A stretch of 64,000 bases of DNA, taken from the NCBI GenBank assembly GCA_930633495.1, contig CAKNFJ010000001.1, positions 434,001-498,000 on the forward strand, written 5' to 3'. Every line of letters starts with the position of its first letter. The first letter of the stretch is position 1. The notes beneath the pieces are model-generated. The model was not told the origin of the DNA. It ran no database searches and saw only the letters and a list, made by a program, of their open reading frames with translations. Below are positions 36,204 to 44,757 of this stretch, one piece after another. Origin of the DNA: Hyphomicrobiales bacterium. GTDB lineage: Bacteria; Pseudomonadota; Alphaproteobacteria; Rhizobiales; Beijerinckiaceae. The translations under genes were made by a program, and so were the position numbers.

Positions 36204-36255
36204 GCCCTCATCCAGAGGAGCCATTTCGACGGAAATGGCTCCTCTGGATGAGGGC
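36204..36255. repeat. Perfect 24-bp palindromic hairpin inside the rib operon
   Basis: Arms of 24 bp (36204-36227 and 36232-36255) match exactly around a 4-base GACG loop, with the outer sequence GCCCTCATCCAGAGGAGC. It lies between ribE and ribH. The unit resembles palindromic elements dispersed in Hyphomicrobiales intergenic regions. In the transcript it would form a very stable stem-loop that could adjust the relative levels of ribE and ribH. Confidence 0.8.
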
Positions 36256-36282
36256 TCGAATTCTTGAATTGGGCGCAGGGTC

Positions 36283-36930
36283 TTACCCCTGCGGGCGCGC
36301 CTCTGCAAGCCGTGCGGCGTAACGCGCCATCAGATCGACCTCGAGATGGATGGGATCGCCCTCCTTGCGCTCGCCCCAGGTGGTGACGGTCAGGGAGTGC
36401 GGAATCAGCAGTACCGTAAAGACGTCGTCCTCGACGGAATTGACCGTCAGCGAGGTGCCATCGAGGCAAACCGAGCCCTTGGCGGCGATGAAACGGGCGA
36501 GTTCCTGCGGCGCGCGGATGTGAAAGCGCGCAGTGGCGCCCCAAGGCTCGTCGGGATCGGCTGCGATCGCGTCGATCCTGAGGATGCGTGCGACACCGTC
36601 GACATGGCCGGTGACGAGATGCCCGCCGAGCTCCTCGCCGACCTTGAGCGAGCGCTCCAGATTGATGCGCGTTCCGGGCGCCCAATCGCCGACGATGGTC
36701 TTCGCCAGCGTCTCCGCCGCGGCCTCGACCTGGAAAATGCAGCCCGGCTCGCCGTCCATGCGTGGGCGCAGAGCCGTCACCGTCAGGCAGATTCCGGCGC
36801 AGCAGATCGAGGCGCCGATGGCGATTCCTTCCGCCTCATAGGGGCAGGCGATGGCAAGGCGCTTGAGGCTCGGCCCCTTGCGCTCGGCCTCCACGACCTC
36901 GCCGATGGCGGTGACGATGCCGGTGAACAT
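36283..36930 (-). CDS. ribE: Riboflavin synthase, alpha subunit
   Basis: A 215-residue protein with the two lumazine-binding barrels: [16 protein letters not shown] and GASICCAGICLTVTAL in the first, LGGHLVTGHVDGVARI and GSVCLDGTSLTVNSVE in the second. It dismutates two lumazines to riboflavin. The ATG at 36930 shares bases with the ribD stop (ATGA), so the two are coupled. Confidence 0.96.
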   Translation of the reverse strand: MFTGIVTAIGEVVEAERKGPSLKRLAIACPYEAEGIAIGASICCAGICLTVTALRPRMDGEPGCIFQVEAAAETLAKTIVGDWAPGTRINLERSLKVGEELGGHLVTGHVDGVARILRIDAIAADPDEPWGATARFHIRAPQELARFIAAKGSVCLDGTSLTVNSVEDDVFTVLLIPHSLTVTTWGERKEGDPIHLEVDLMARYAARLAEARPQG

Positions 36931-38099
36931 CAGCCTCTCCTCACGAAATGCTCGAAACGGTCCAGGCCGATCGGACCGGCCTCGACGAGGGCGTATAGAT
37001 CGGGGTCGGCCAGCAAGCCGGCAAGCCCCGGACGCACGGCAACGACGCCGGGCTGCCCCAGCGTTTTTGGCGAGGTCGAGACGATGATCTCGTCGGCGAG
37101 ACCTGCCAAGGCCAGCTTCTCGCCGATGCGCGGGCCGCCTTCCGAGAAGACGCGAGTAATGCCGCGCGTGCCCAGCAGCGTCAGCGCCTCGCCGAGGTCG
37201 AGATGACCGTCGTCGCCCGCCGAAACACGCATGACTTCGACGCCCGCTGCGACCAGCGCGTGCTCCGGCTCGATTGGCGCCGTTTCGGCCGCGATCACCC
37301 AGACCGGCACCTCTGTTGCCGTCCGCACAAGCTTCGAAGCGAGTGGCAGCCGCAGATGCGTGTCGAGGATGACGCGGACCGGCGAGCGCTCCGCCATGCC
37401 GGGCAAGCGAACGGTGAGTTGCGGATCGTCCGACAGCACCGAGTTGATGCCGAGCATGATCGCATCGTGATGGGCGCGTTGGAGATGGACCCAACCGCTT
37501 GCGACCGGGCTGGACACGGCGATGGGCGTGCCGCCTGCCCCGCCGGCATAGCCATCGGCCGTGCGGGCGATCTTGAAGGTCACCATCGGCCGCCCTTGCG
37601 TGATGCGCGTGAGGTAGCCGCGATGCGCCTGCCGCGCCTCCTCCTCCAGCACGCCGACCGTGACCTCGATGCCGGCGGTGCGCAGCAGCGCATGGCCGAG
37701 CCCGGCGATGAAGGGGTTCGGGTCCGACATCGCCGAAACCACACGCTTCACGCCCGACAGGATCGTATGCTCGACGCAAGGAATGCCGCCGCGCACCGAG
37801 CGATGCGAGCAGGGTTCGAGCGTGACATAGAGCGTGCCGCCCATCGAAGCCGCGCCGGCCCGCGAGAAGGCATGCGCCTCGCCATGCGGGCGGCCGCCGG
37901 GCTGGGTGTGACCGCGCGCGACGACCACGGGGCCGTCCGGCGTGTCGCGGGTGACGATGGCGCCGACCGACGGGTTGGTCGCGGTGGTGCCGAGGCCGCG
38001 CGCACCATAAGCAAGCGCCTGGCGCATGAAAGCGCGGTCGACCGCCAGCTTTCGCTCCGACGCATTGTCGCCGGGCGAAAATGCCCGGGGATCAGTCAT
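36930..38099 (-). CDS. ribD: Bifunctional riboflavin biosynthesis deaminase/reductase
   Basis: A 389-residue two-domain enzyme. The N-terminal deaminase has [14 protein letters not shown] (the usual HAE zinc motif reads HGE) and [18 protein letters not shown] with two Cys ligands. The C-terminal reductase has [17 protein letters not shown] and [16 protein letters not shown]. The spacing between the two Cys ligands is longer than in E. coli, which is common in the group. The start at 38099 overlaps the nrdR stop. Confidence 0.93.
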   Translation of the reverse strand: MTDPRAFSPGDNASERKLAVDRAFMRQALAYGARGLGTTATNPSVGAIVTRDTPDGPVVVARGHTQPGGRPHGEAHAFSRAGAASMGGTLYVTLEPCSHRSVRGGIPCVEHTILSGVKRVVSAMSDPNPFIAGLGHALLRTAGIEVTVGVLEEEARQAHRGYLTRITQGRPMVTFKIARTADGYAGGAGGTPIAVSSPVASGWVHLQRAHHDAIMLGINSVLSDDPQLTVRLPGMAERSPVRVILDTHLRLPLASKLVRTATEVPVWVIAAETAPIEPEHALVAAGVEVMRVSAGDDGHLDLGEALTLLGTRGITRVFSEGGPRIGEKLALAGLADEIIVSTSPKTLGQPGVVAVRPGLAGLLADPDLYALVEAGPIGLDRFEHFVRRG

Positions 38100-38586
38100 C
38101 GGCGCGGCGCGGCGGAGCGGAGACGCCCTCCTCCTCGATCGTGCCGAGCTGGCCGAGCAGTTCCTCGAAGTCCTTGGCCTCGCGGAAGTTCTTGTAGACC
38201 GAGGCGAAGCGGACATAGGCGACATCGTCGAGGCCCTTGAGCCCCTCCATCACCAGCTCGCCGATGGTCGAACTCGGAATCTCCGCCTCACCCGAGCTTT
38301 CGAGCTGGCGGACGATGCCGTTGACCATGCGCTCGACGCGCTCCGGCGTCACCGGGCGCTTGCGCAGCGCGTGCGCGATCGAGGTTTCCAGCTTGTCACG
38401 GTCGAAGGGCGTGCGGCGCCCGGAGCGCTTCACGACCGTGAGCTCGCGCAACTGCACGCGCTCGAAGGTGGTGAAGCGGCCGCCGCAATCGGGGCAGACC
38501 CGGCGGCGGCGGATCGAGGCGTGATCGTCGGTCGGACGAGAGTCCTTCACCTGCGTGTCGAGGGAGCCGCAATAGGGACAGCGCAT
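38092..38586 (-). CDS. nrdR: Transcriptional repressor NrdR
   Basis: A 164-residue regulator of ribonucleotide reductase genes. The N-terminal zinc ribbon is [17 protein letters not shown] with [10 protein letters not shown]; the ATP-cone follows ([20 protein letters not shown]). The C-terminal tail is acidic. It is the first gene after glyA in the leftward run and overlaps ribD by eight bases. Confidence 0.97.
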   Translation of the reverse strand: MRCPYCGSLDTQVKDSRPTDDHASIRRRRVCPDCGGRFTTFERVQLRELTVVKRSGRRTPFDRDKLETSIAHALRKRPVTPERVERMVNGIVRQLESSGEAEIPSSTIGELVMEGLKGLDDVAYVRFASVYKNFREAKDFEELLGQLGTIEEEGVSAPPRRADD

Positions 38587-38629
38587 TCCGGTTCGCCAGC
38601 CTTTTCCCGAAGCCCCTTCGACAACGTCC

Positions 38630-39928
38630 TCAGTAAATCGGGAAGCGCGCGGTGAGCGCCTTGACCTTGGCGGTCACGGCCTGCTCGACGCTCGCATTGC
38701 CCTCATCGCCGTTCTGGCCGAGGCCGTCCAGCACCTCGGCGATCAGCTCGCCAACCTGCTTGAACTCGGCGATGCCGAAGCCGCGCGAGGTCGCCGCCGG
38801 GGTGCCGAGGCGGACGCCCGAGGTCGTCATCGGCTTCTCGGGGTCGAAGGGGATGCCGTTCTTGTTGCAGGTGATGTGGGCCCGGCCGAGCGCGGCCTCC
38901 GCCGCCTTGCCGGTCAGCTTCTTCGAGCGCAGGTCGACCAACATCAGGTGGTTGTCGGTGCCGCCGGTGACGAGGTCGAAACCCTTCGACTTCAGCGTCT
39001 CGGCCAGCGCCTTGGCATTGGCGACGACGGCATGGGCATAGGTCTTGAACTCGGGCTGCAGCGCCTCCTGGAAGGCGACGGCCTTGGCGGCGATGACATG
39101 CATCAGCGGACCACCCTGGATGCCCGGGAAGATCGCCGAGTTGATCTTCTTCGCCAGCGCCTCGTCATTGGTCAGGATCATGCCGCCGCGCGGACCGCGC
39201 AGGGTCTTGTGCGTCGTGGTGGTCACAACATGGGCGTGCGGGAACGGCGAAGGATGCGCACCGCCCGCCACAAGCCCGGCGAAATGGGCGATATCGACCA
39301 TGAAATAGGCGCCGACCTTGTCGCAGATCTCGCGGAAGCGGGCGAAGTCCCAGTGGCGGGCATAAGCCGAGCCACCGGCGACGATGACCTTCGGCTTGTG
39401 CTCGATGGCGAGACGCTCCATCGCGTCATAGTCGATCATCTGGTCGACGACGCAGACGCCGTAGGACACCACATTGAACCACTTGCCGGACTGGTTGACC
39501 GGCGCACCATGGGTCAGGTGCCCGCCGGCGGCGAGATCCAGGCCCATGAAGGTATCGCCGGGCTGCATCAGCGCCATGAACACGCCCTGATTGGCCTGCG
39601 AGCCCGAATTCGGCTGGACATTGGCGAACTTGCAGTCGAACAGCCGGCAGGCGCGCTCGATGGCGAGCTTTTCGGCGATGTCGACGAACTGGCAGCCGCC
39701 GTAGTAGCGCCGGCCCGGATAGCCCTCGGCATATTTGTTGGTCATCACCGAGCCCTGCGCCTCGAGCACGGCGCGGGAGACGATGTTCTCCGAAGCGATC
39801 AGCTCGATCTCGTCGCGCTGGCGACCGAGCTCCAGCTCAATGGCGCGCGCGATCTCCGGATCGGCATCCGCGAGCGAGGCGCCGAAGAAGGAGTTCGAGA
39901 GGTGCTTGTTCAGCGCGGCTTCGGTCAT
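38630..39928 (-). CDS. glyA: Serine hydroxymethyltransferase
   Basis: A 432-residue PLP enzyme that converts serine and tetrahydrofolate to glycine and methylene-THF. The PLP Lys lies in [34 protein letters not shown] and [15 protein letters not shown] are also typical. The start at 39928 ([10 protein letters not shown]) has GGAG-like sequence upstream and replaces a longer poor N-terminus. No glycine riboswitch was recognised upstream. Confidence 0.97.
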   Translation of the reverse strand: MTEAALNKHLSNSFFGASLADADPEIARAIELELGRQRDEIELIASENIVSRAVLEAQGSVMTNKYAEGYPGRRYYGGCQFVDIAEKLAIERACRLFDCKFANVQPNSGSQANQGVFMALMQPGDTFMGLDLAAGGHLTHGAPVNQSGKWFNVVSYGVCVVDQMIDYDAMERLAIEHKPKVIVAGGSAYARHWDFARFREICDKVGAYFMVDIAHFAGLVAGGAHPSPFPHAHVVTTTTHKTLRGPRGGMILTNDEALAKKINSAIFPGIQGGPLMHVIAAKAVAFQEALQPEFKTYAHAVVANAKALAETLKSKGFDLVTGGTDNHLMLVDLRSKKLTGKAAEAALGRAHITCNKNGIPFDPEKPMTTSGVRLGTPAATSRGFGIAEFKQVGELIAEVLDGLGQNGDEGNASVEQAVTAKVKALTARFPIY

Positions 39929-40225
39929 GTCCGGCTCCTGGGAATGCGGCGGGTGCGGCCCTGCTCCGTTGCGGCGTCCCCTACCATGGGGCGGGTGCCC
40001 CTCCAAGCGATAGATCGCGGCGGAAAGGACGCAGCCGTCGCGCCCGAGCCTGCACAGCCGCCGGAACATCGTCCTTGCGGGGTTTCGCCTCGGCCATGCG
40101 GGTGCGGCGGAGCGGCATCGGCCTCACATTGGCCCGGCCTCGCCTGTGCAATGCACAAATCTTGCGGCCCATCGGCGGGCGGCGGTGCGGAGGGCCGATT
40201 CGCCCTCCGCGTTCGTTCTCGGAGC
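39929..40225. other. Intergenic region upstream of glyA
   Basis: Nearly 300 bp between glyA and the small 40226 gene. A leftward frame at 39981-40172 ([21 protein letters not shown] from an internal ATG) is only 38 residues and lacks support. I see no clear promoter or riboswitch. Confidence 0.35.
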
Positions 40226-40351
40226 CTAGCTCCAGAAGCCTTCCTGGTAGGTGCGAGGCGAGAACTTTTCGTCGTTCTGCTGCTCTTCGCGTTCCTTTTT
40301 GCGTTCGCGCTCCTTTTCGCGCGCACGGTTGGCATCATGCCTGTCCAGCAT
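40226..40351 (-). CDS. Small highly charged protein
   Basis: A 41-residue protein (MLDRHDANRAREKERERKKE, ending YQEGFWS) with a strong AAAGGAGAG before the ATG at 40351. The Lys/Glu/Arg-rich helix has no hydrophobic segment. The longer reading from 40408 has no matching ribosome site. Function unknown. Confidence 0.6.
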   Translation of the reverse strand: MLDRHDANRAREKERERKKEREEQQNDEKFSPRTYQEGFWS

Positions 40352-40528
40352 CGTGTCTCTCCTTTCAGGTTGTGAGGGAGGGTGCTTGGAGCGCCCGAAT
40401 ATGGACACTTATGTTGCGATGCACAAGACGGGCACCACATAGGTCGCTTGCGTGCAATGCCGGAACAATCCGGCTACACAGGCGTTGTTGCGGTCCGCCG
40501 CAACGCGGCCCAGGAGATTGGATCTGAG

Positions 40529-40894
40529 ATGAAGGTTACGACCCTTTTTGCGAACATTGCCGGTGCGTTCGCGATCGCAGGAGCTCTGGCGACGTCGCCC
40601 GCGACGGCCAGCGCCGAAGCCTTGCCCGCCGGCATGGCCGCGAGGCTCGACAAGCAAGCAGTCGAATACAGCATGACGGCCGCCAAGGAGCGCCGACTCA
40701 TGATCATGCAGGAAACCATGCGGCAGCAGCAGTATGGCCGCGGCGGCGGTCGCGGCTACGCCCCCCGCCCCGGATACGGCCCGCGGCCCGGATACGGGCC
40801 TGGCTACGGCCCGCGACCCGGCTACGGTTACGGCCCCGGCTACGGGCCGCGCCCCGGTTATGGGCCGCGCCCCGGCTATTACGAGCGCTGGTAA
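40529..40894 (+). CDS. Exported Gly/Pro/Tyr-rich low-complexity protein
   Basis: A 121-residue protein with a cleavable-type signal peptide (MKVTTLFANIAGAFAIAGAL then ATSPATASAEA). A short helical part is followed by about 50 residues of repeated GYGPRPGYGPG units ending in YYERW. This composition is typical of surface or periplasmic proteins of unknown function in alphaproteobacteria. The ATG at 40529 fits the signal peptide. It is divergent from the small charged gene. Confidence 0.75.
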   Translation: MKVTTLFANIAGAFAIAGALATSPATASAEALPAGMAARLDKQAVEYSMTAAKERRLMIMQETMRQQQYGRGGGRGYAPRPGYGPRPGYGPGYGPRPGYGYGPGYGPRPGYGPRPGYYERW

Positions 40895-41162
40895 TCCGCG
40901 GCCACCGCGATCGCGTCCGGCTCAGGCGAGCCGGACGCCCCCCGCTTCTTCAGGCGCGCCGGCCTGCTTGCGCTTCGCCGATGAAACAAGGCTGTGAGAT
41001 CAAGCGCGGATTGGAGACGGCAAGGTCACTGTACGAAAAAGCGTGATCGACCGCTCGCCGGACCCAACCATGAAGTGGCCAAAGCGCCGACTTCGGAGAG
41101 AGGCCAAAGGCGTGGTGGGACTGTGAGCTCTCGACCCTTTGCAGAAATTGGAACAATAACTC

Positions 41163-41387
41163 TTAGCCCATCCAGTATCGGTTATCGGCGGCATCGCGCT
41201 TTTCGTTCCATGCCTTCATGTCGGCAGCGGCTTCCGCCGCGTTCTTCGCAGCGATTTCAGAATACAGTTCTCGGCCAGAGAGCACTCTGTCGCCTTCCCG
41301 AATTTGAATGCTCGTTTTCTCCTGCCCCGCGTCATTGTGTTGGTGTCGGCCGAATAGGCGTGCCAGCAATTTCATCACGGTGCCCAT
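41163..41387 (-). CDS. Small hypothetical protein, atypical codon use
   Basis: A 74-residue protein from the ATG at 41387 (GGAGAG upstream). A basic, amphipathic N-terminus (MGTVMKLLARLFGRHQHNDA) is followed by a helical acidic/Ala-rich segment (IREGDRVLSGRELYSEIAAKNAAEAAADMK). Composition is less GC-rich than neighbouring genes, which may mean recent acquisition. No family recognised. Confidence 0.6.
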   Translation of the reverse strand: MGTVMKLLARLFGRHQHNDAGQEKTSIQIREGDRVLSGRELYSEIAAKNAAEAAADMKAWNEKRDAADNRYWMG

Positions 41388-41477
41388 GCCTCTCCGTAAG
41401 TCGTATGAGTTAAGGACCGCTCTCGACCCATAGGCGACATTCGCCACATCCGGCGTCTTGACACCCATGCCCCAATG

Positions 41478-41511
41478 AAAAAGGCCCGCCTGGAAACAGG
41501 CGGGCCTTTTT
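41478..41511. terminator. Bidirectional intrinsic terminator
   Basis: A perfect 15-bp stem with A5 and T5 ends (41478-41492 with 41497-41511) around a GAAA loop. It lies between the ldtP gene and the small 41163 gene and can end transcripts in both directions. Confidence 0.9.
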
Positions 41512-41537
41512 CGAGGATGCAACGGAAAGGCGGCGGC

Positions 41538-42782
41538 TCAGATGTCCTGGTCGCCCTGCAGCGCCGCGACGGGCGCCGGGCCGATGCCGTCCTTGTTGTA
41601 GATGTCGTCGCGGAACTGAACGCCGCCATCGGCCGTCGCCCAGGCCGTGATATAGACCCAGTAGCAGGCCACCGGATCGGCGATGCGCGCGTTGACGCGC
41701 TGGCCGGACTGAATGACCTCGTCGATCTTGGCGCGGTCCCAGCCAGGCGTGTTCTTCAGCAGCCAGGCGACGTAGTCGCGTACGTTCTGGACGCGCATGC
41801 AGCCGGAGGAGACGAAGCGATAGTCGTCGCCGAAGATGCCCTTCGACGGCGTATCGTGCATGTAGACGCCGTGCGGGCTCGGGATATTGATGCGCACGAA
41901 GCCGAGCGAGTTGAAGTCGCCGCCCGGATCCTGCCGGAAGGTGTAGCGCGTCGCCTCGTCCGAGTTCCAGTTCACGCTGGCGGGCGAAATCTCGCCGCCG
42001 CTCGGCGAGATGATGCGGATCTTGTTCTCGGTGAGGTAGCTCGGCTCCTTGCGCATCTTCGGGATCAGATCCTTGCGGATGATCGAGGCGGGAACCGTCC
42101 AGGTCGGATTGAAATTGATTTCCGGGATCCTGGTCTGCAGCAGCGGCGACTGACGGTCGATCTTGCCGACGCCGGCCGCATGGCGGGTCGCGACATGGCC
42201 GTTCTCGACGGTTTCGACCATCGCGGCCGGGATGTTCGCGACGACATAGCGGCCGCCGAGATTGCCGGACCAGCTGCGCAGCCGGACCACATTGGTCTCG
42301 AGCTGGCGGATGCGGTGCTCGATCGGCACGTTGAGCGCGACGACCGTCGCGCGGTTGATCGTGCCGGTGGTGGACAGGCCGACGCGCGACTGGAAGCGGC
42401 GAACGCCGGCTTCGACGTAGGAATCATAGACCGGGCTGTCGCCGGCGGCGGCATCGAGATCGCCCGTGACGATCAGGCGGCGGCGCAACGCCACAACGCC
42501 CGGCCCCTTGGCCCCGACACCCATCCGATCGGGAAGCTGAACCTGCGGCCAGCCGCCGCGCGCGGCCAGGTCGCGATAGGCGGCGATCGCCTGCTCGGTC
42601 GCCTGCAACGCTTCCTGGGACAGCATCGGCGTCGAGGACCGCTGCACCGCATTGCGCGGACCCGCATCGTAATTCTGGCGCCATTCGGCCTGCTGGGCGA
42701 GCGCGGGAGCTGCGGCGGCCGTGGCGGCGCCCGACAGGAGCGCCAGCACCGTTTCACGGCGGGTCAGGCTCAATTGCGACAT
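41538..42782 (-). CDS. ldtP: L,D-transpeptidase (LdtP/YcbB type)
   Basis: A 414-residue exported peptidoglycan cross-linking enzyme. The start MSQLSLTRRETVLALLSG carries a Tat-type twin-Arg signal. A peptidoglycan-binding-like segment lies near 120-155 (DSYVEAGVRRFQSRVGLSTTG). The YkuD catalytic motif is HGVYMHDTPSKGIFGDDYRF then SSGCMRV with the nucleophile Cys. The ATG at 42782 has GGAAGAG upstream. A MarR-type regulator lies upstream on the same strand, matching the ldtR-ldtP pairing known in Liberibacter and Sinorhizobium. Confidence 0.9.
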   Translation of the reverse strand: MSQLSLTRRETVLALLSGAATAAAAPALAQQAEWRQNYDAGPRNAVQRSSTPMLSQEALQATEQAIAAYRDLAARGGWPQVQLPDRMGVGAKGPGVVALRRRLIVTGDLDAAAGDSPVYDSYVEAGVRRFQSRVGLSTTGTINRATVVALNVPIEHRIRQLETNVVRLRSWSGNLGGRYVVANIPAAMVETVENGHVATRHAAGVGKIDRQSPLLQTRIPEINFNPTWTVPASIIRKDLIPKMRKEPSYLTENKIRIISPSGGEISPASVNWNSDEATRYTFRQDPGGDFNSLGFVRINIPSPHGVYMHDTPSKGIFGDDYRFVSSGCMRVQNVRDYVAWLLKNTPGWDRAKIDEVIQSGQRVNARIADPVACYWVYITAWATADGGVQFRDDIYNKDGIGPAPVAALQGDQDI

Positions 42783-42945
42783 CTCTTCCCTCTTCAAGAC
42801 TACACGCAGGCGGACAGGCCACACGAAAACGTCGCCGGGATGGCGACGTTGGCGGGGAACTGCCGCAACAACCTCTCGGCCGACGACGGTGTCCTAGCAC
42901 GGTTAACGAGGCGTGATGACAGAGGCGAATTTAGGGCATGGCATC

Positions 42946-42972
42946 GTTTTGCTGCATGCATGGCAGCAAAAC
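42946..42972. promoter_or_regulatory. Candidate LdtR operator (27-bp palindrome)
   Basis: GTTTTGCTGC and its exact inverse GCAGCAAAAC are separated by seven bases. The palindrome lies in the ldtP promoter region, 164 bases upstream of the ldtP start and downstream of ldtR. Its length and symmetry suit a MarR-family dimer. No T-run follows it on the leftward strand, so a terminator is less likely. Binding by LdtR is inferred. Confidence 0.5.
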
Positions 42973-43079
42973 CACAGTCGAGGCCAAGACACCGCCTATA
43001 AAGCGGCGGCGCGGTGGGGCATCGCCCCGACCACGCCGCAAGCAGGCAACCTTGCAGAACCGCCGAAAAGGCGGCGCTT

Positions 43080-43592
43080 TCAGAGCTTGTAGCGGATCTG
43101 GTCGGTCCAGAAGCGCTCCAGGCGCAGCAGGGCGTTGTTCATCCGCTCGAAGTCGTCGGCCGCGATGCCGCCGATCTGCTCGACCGTGCGGACATGCTTG
43201 TCGTAGATGCCCTTCACGATATCGTGCACTTCGGTGCCCTTATCGGTCAGGCTGATCCGGACCGACCGGCGATCGATGCGCGAGCGGGCATGGTGGAGAT
43301 AGCCCAGCTCGACCAGCTTCTTGACGTTGTAGGAGACGTTCGAGCCGAGGTAGTAACCGCGGGTCCGCAGCTCGCTCGCCGAAAGCTCGGCATCGCCGAT
43401 GTTGTAGAGCAGCAGGGCCTGCACGCTGTTGACGTCGTCACGACCGCGGCGCTCGAACTCATCCTTGATGACATCGAGAAGGCGACGATGGAGCCGCTCC
43501 ACCAGCGTGAGAGACTCAAGATAAAGAGGCCTCACGCTGAGTTCGACCTCGTTATTCTTTGAAACATCCAAAGTCTTGACGCTCGATTTCAT
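43080..43592 (-). CDS. ldtR: MarR-family transcriptional regulator LdtR
   Basis: A 170-residue MarR regulator: ALLLYNIGDAELSASELRTRGYYLGSNVSYNVKKLVELGYLHH is the winged HTH and DRRSVRISLTDKG the wing. The opening MKSSVKTLDVSKNNEVELSVRPLYLESLTL matches LdtR of Liberibacter/Sinorhizobium type, a regulator of L,D-transpeptidase and cell-envelope genes. It lies directly upstream of ldtP. Confidence 0.9.
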   Translation of the reverse strand: MKSSVKTLDVSKNNEVELSVRPLYLESLTLVERLHRRLLDVIKDEFERRGRDDVNSVQALLLYNIGDAELSASELRTRGYYLGSNVSYNVKKLVELGYLHHARSRIDRRSVRISLTDKGTEVHDIVKGIYDKHVRTVEQIGGIAADDFERMNNALLRLERFWTDQIRYKL

Positions 43593-44314
43593 TGTATATC
43601 CCGCCTGTTGTCTGTCGGCCGAGATTTCCCTCCCGGTCCGCTTCTGAAAATGACCATAGGCCGGCGCGGATGAAAACGAGTTTAAATATCAGGATGAATC
43701 AGGGATTTACCTCTTTGGGTGAATCGTAAGTGAAGCCAGAAACGCTTAAGCTAAAGCGATTCTTACCATGACTCGACGCAATCGAGGGATCGCGGATGTC
43801 ATTCCGGGGCATCGCAGCCATGAGCCCGGCTCCGGCGAACGGGATCCCGAACCGGACACCGCCATGCCGCCCTCGTGGCGAGCATCCACGTCGGAACACC
43901 GCCCGGTCGGGACGGAAAGCGTGGATGGCCGGGACAAGCCTACGGCTGTCCGGTTCGTTTGAGCGGGCCCGTGCAGATGCGGCCTCCTCCCTTCCCCCTT
44001 GTGGGGAAGGGCATGGGGATGGGGGTTGAACGACCGGGTGCGCAGCCGATTGCAGAAACGGGGCGCACAAGAACTGAAGCGGAGTTCCGGCTTGACGACC
44101 CCCACCCCTACCCCTCCCCACAAGGGGGAGGGGTTTCCCGCGCCCGTCCCGTTCCCCGGCATCTGCGAGAAAAATCTCGATCCATCGCGTTTTTCGATCC
44201 GGAGCCCGCAGTGAGCCTGACAGCAGTGGGACAAGCCGGCCATTGCAGCCGGCGCCGTGTTCGTCGGCTTCGGGTTCGAGCCGGCGTCCCGACCCGGAAA
44301 CGGCGCGGCAATTG
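43593..44314. other. Repeat-rich intergenic region
   Basis: About 720 bp with no convincing gene. It begins with AT-richer sequence before ldtR (likely its promoter), then a unit starting GTCATTCCGGGGC at 43798 (the same 13-mer as at 61736), and a pair of facing pyrimidine/purine hairpins at about 43989-44133. Frames seen here are translations of these repeats. Confidence 0.6.
43989..44133. repeat. Facing hairpin repeat pair
   Basis: The left hairpin is CCCTTCCCC/GGGGAAGGG (43989-44011) and the right hairpin CCCCTCCCC/GGGGAGGGG (44111-44133). Each is followed on its inner side by related GGGGATGGGGG-type sequence in opposite orientation, so the whole is an imperfect inverted repeat. The layout matches the pair at 56896-57040. 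Confidence 0.65.
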
Positions 44315-44755
44315 CTATTCCGAGTCGTTCTCGGCAGCCCAGGTCGCGACGAAGTAGATCGCCATCAGCGCGATGTAGACGCCGATCAACCATGCCGTCA
44401 TCGGCACGAAACGCGGGAAGAAGAAGCTCAGCAACATCTGGCTGATCGCCGCCAGGAGCCAGAGGACACCGCCCCAGGTCGAGGTCAGCCACAGGCCGAC
44501 GGCCGCCACCAGATCGATCACCGCGAAATAGACGATGATCGCCTGATAGCTCAGCAGGCGATTCTCGAAGGGCGGCTGCGGATTGCCGGGCAGGCCGAAG
44601 ATCACAGCCCAGGCCGTCAACCCCTTGGCAAGCCAGAAGGCCGACAGCAGACGCAGGAACCAGACGAGCAGGCGCCGCCACCGTCCGTCCCGCTTCCTGC
44701 CCTCTTCGCCGGCCCCGGCCCCGCGCAGGGCATCGGCATCGCCACCCAACCCCAA
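44315..44755 (-). CDS. DUF6163-like four-TM membrane protein
   Basis: A 146-residue protein. The N-terminal 25 residues are polar and basic, then four TM helices follow (LLSAFWLAKGLTAWAVIFG, IIVYFAVIDLVAAVGLWLT, LLWLLAAISQMLLSFFF-type and LIGVYIALMAIYFVATW). The start is a TTG two bases past the HIBYL-CoA hydrolase stop with a strong GGAGGG inside the upstream gene, so it is translationally coupled to it. The family assignment is tentative and the function is unknown. Confidence 0.7.
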   Translation of the reverse strand: MGLGGDADALRGAGAGEEGRKRDGRWRRLLVWFLRLLSAFWLAKGLTAWAVIFGLPGNPQPPFENRLLSYQAIIVYFAVIDLVAAVGLWLTSTWGGVLWLLAAISQMLLSFFFPRFVPMTAWLIGVYIALMAIYFVATWAAENDSE

Positions 44756-44757
44756 GC

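Noticed and set aside
36283..38586. FMN riboswitch before the riboflavin genes
   Set aside because: The genes follow nrdR with overlaps; no FMN element is seen between them.
38630..39928. Glycine riboswitch before glyA
   Set aside because: No recognisable conserved core in the upstream 300 bases.
39981..40172. Small leftward frame upstream of glyA
   Set aside because: Only 38 residues from the best ATG and no strong ribosome site.
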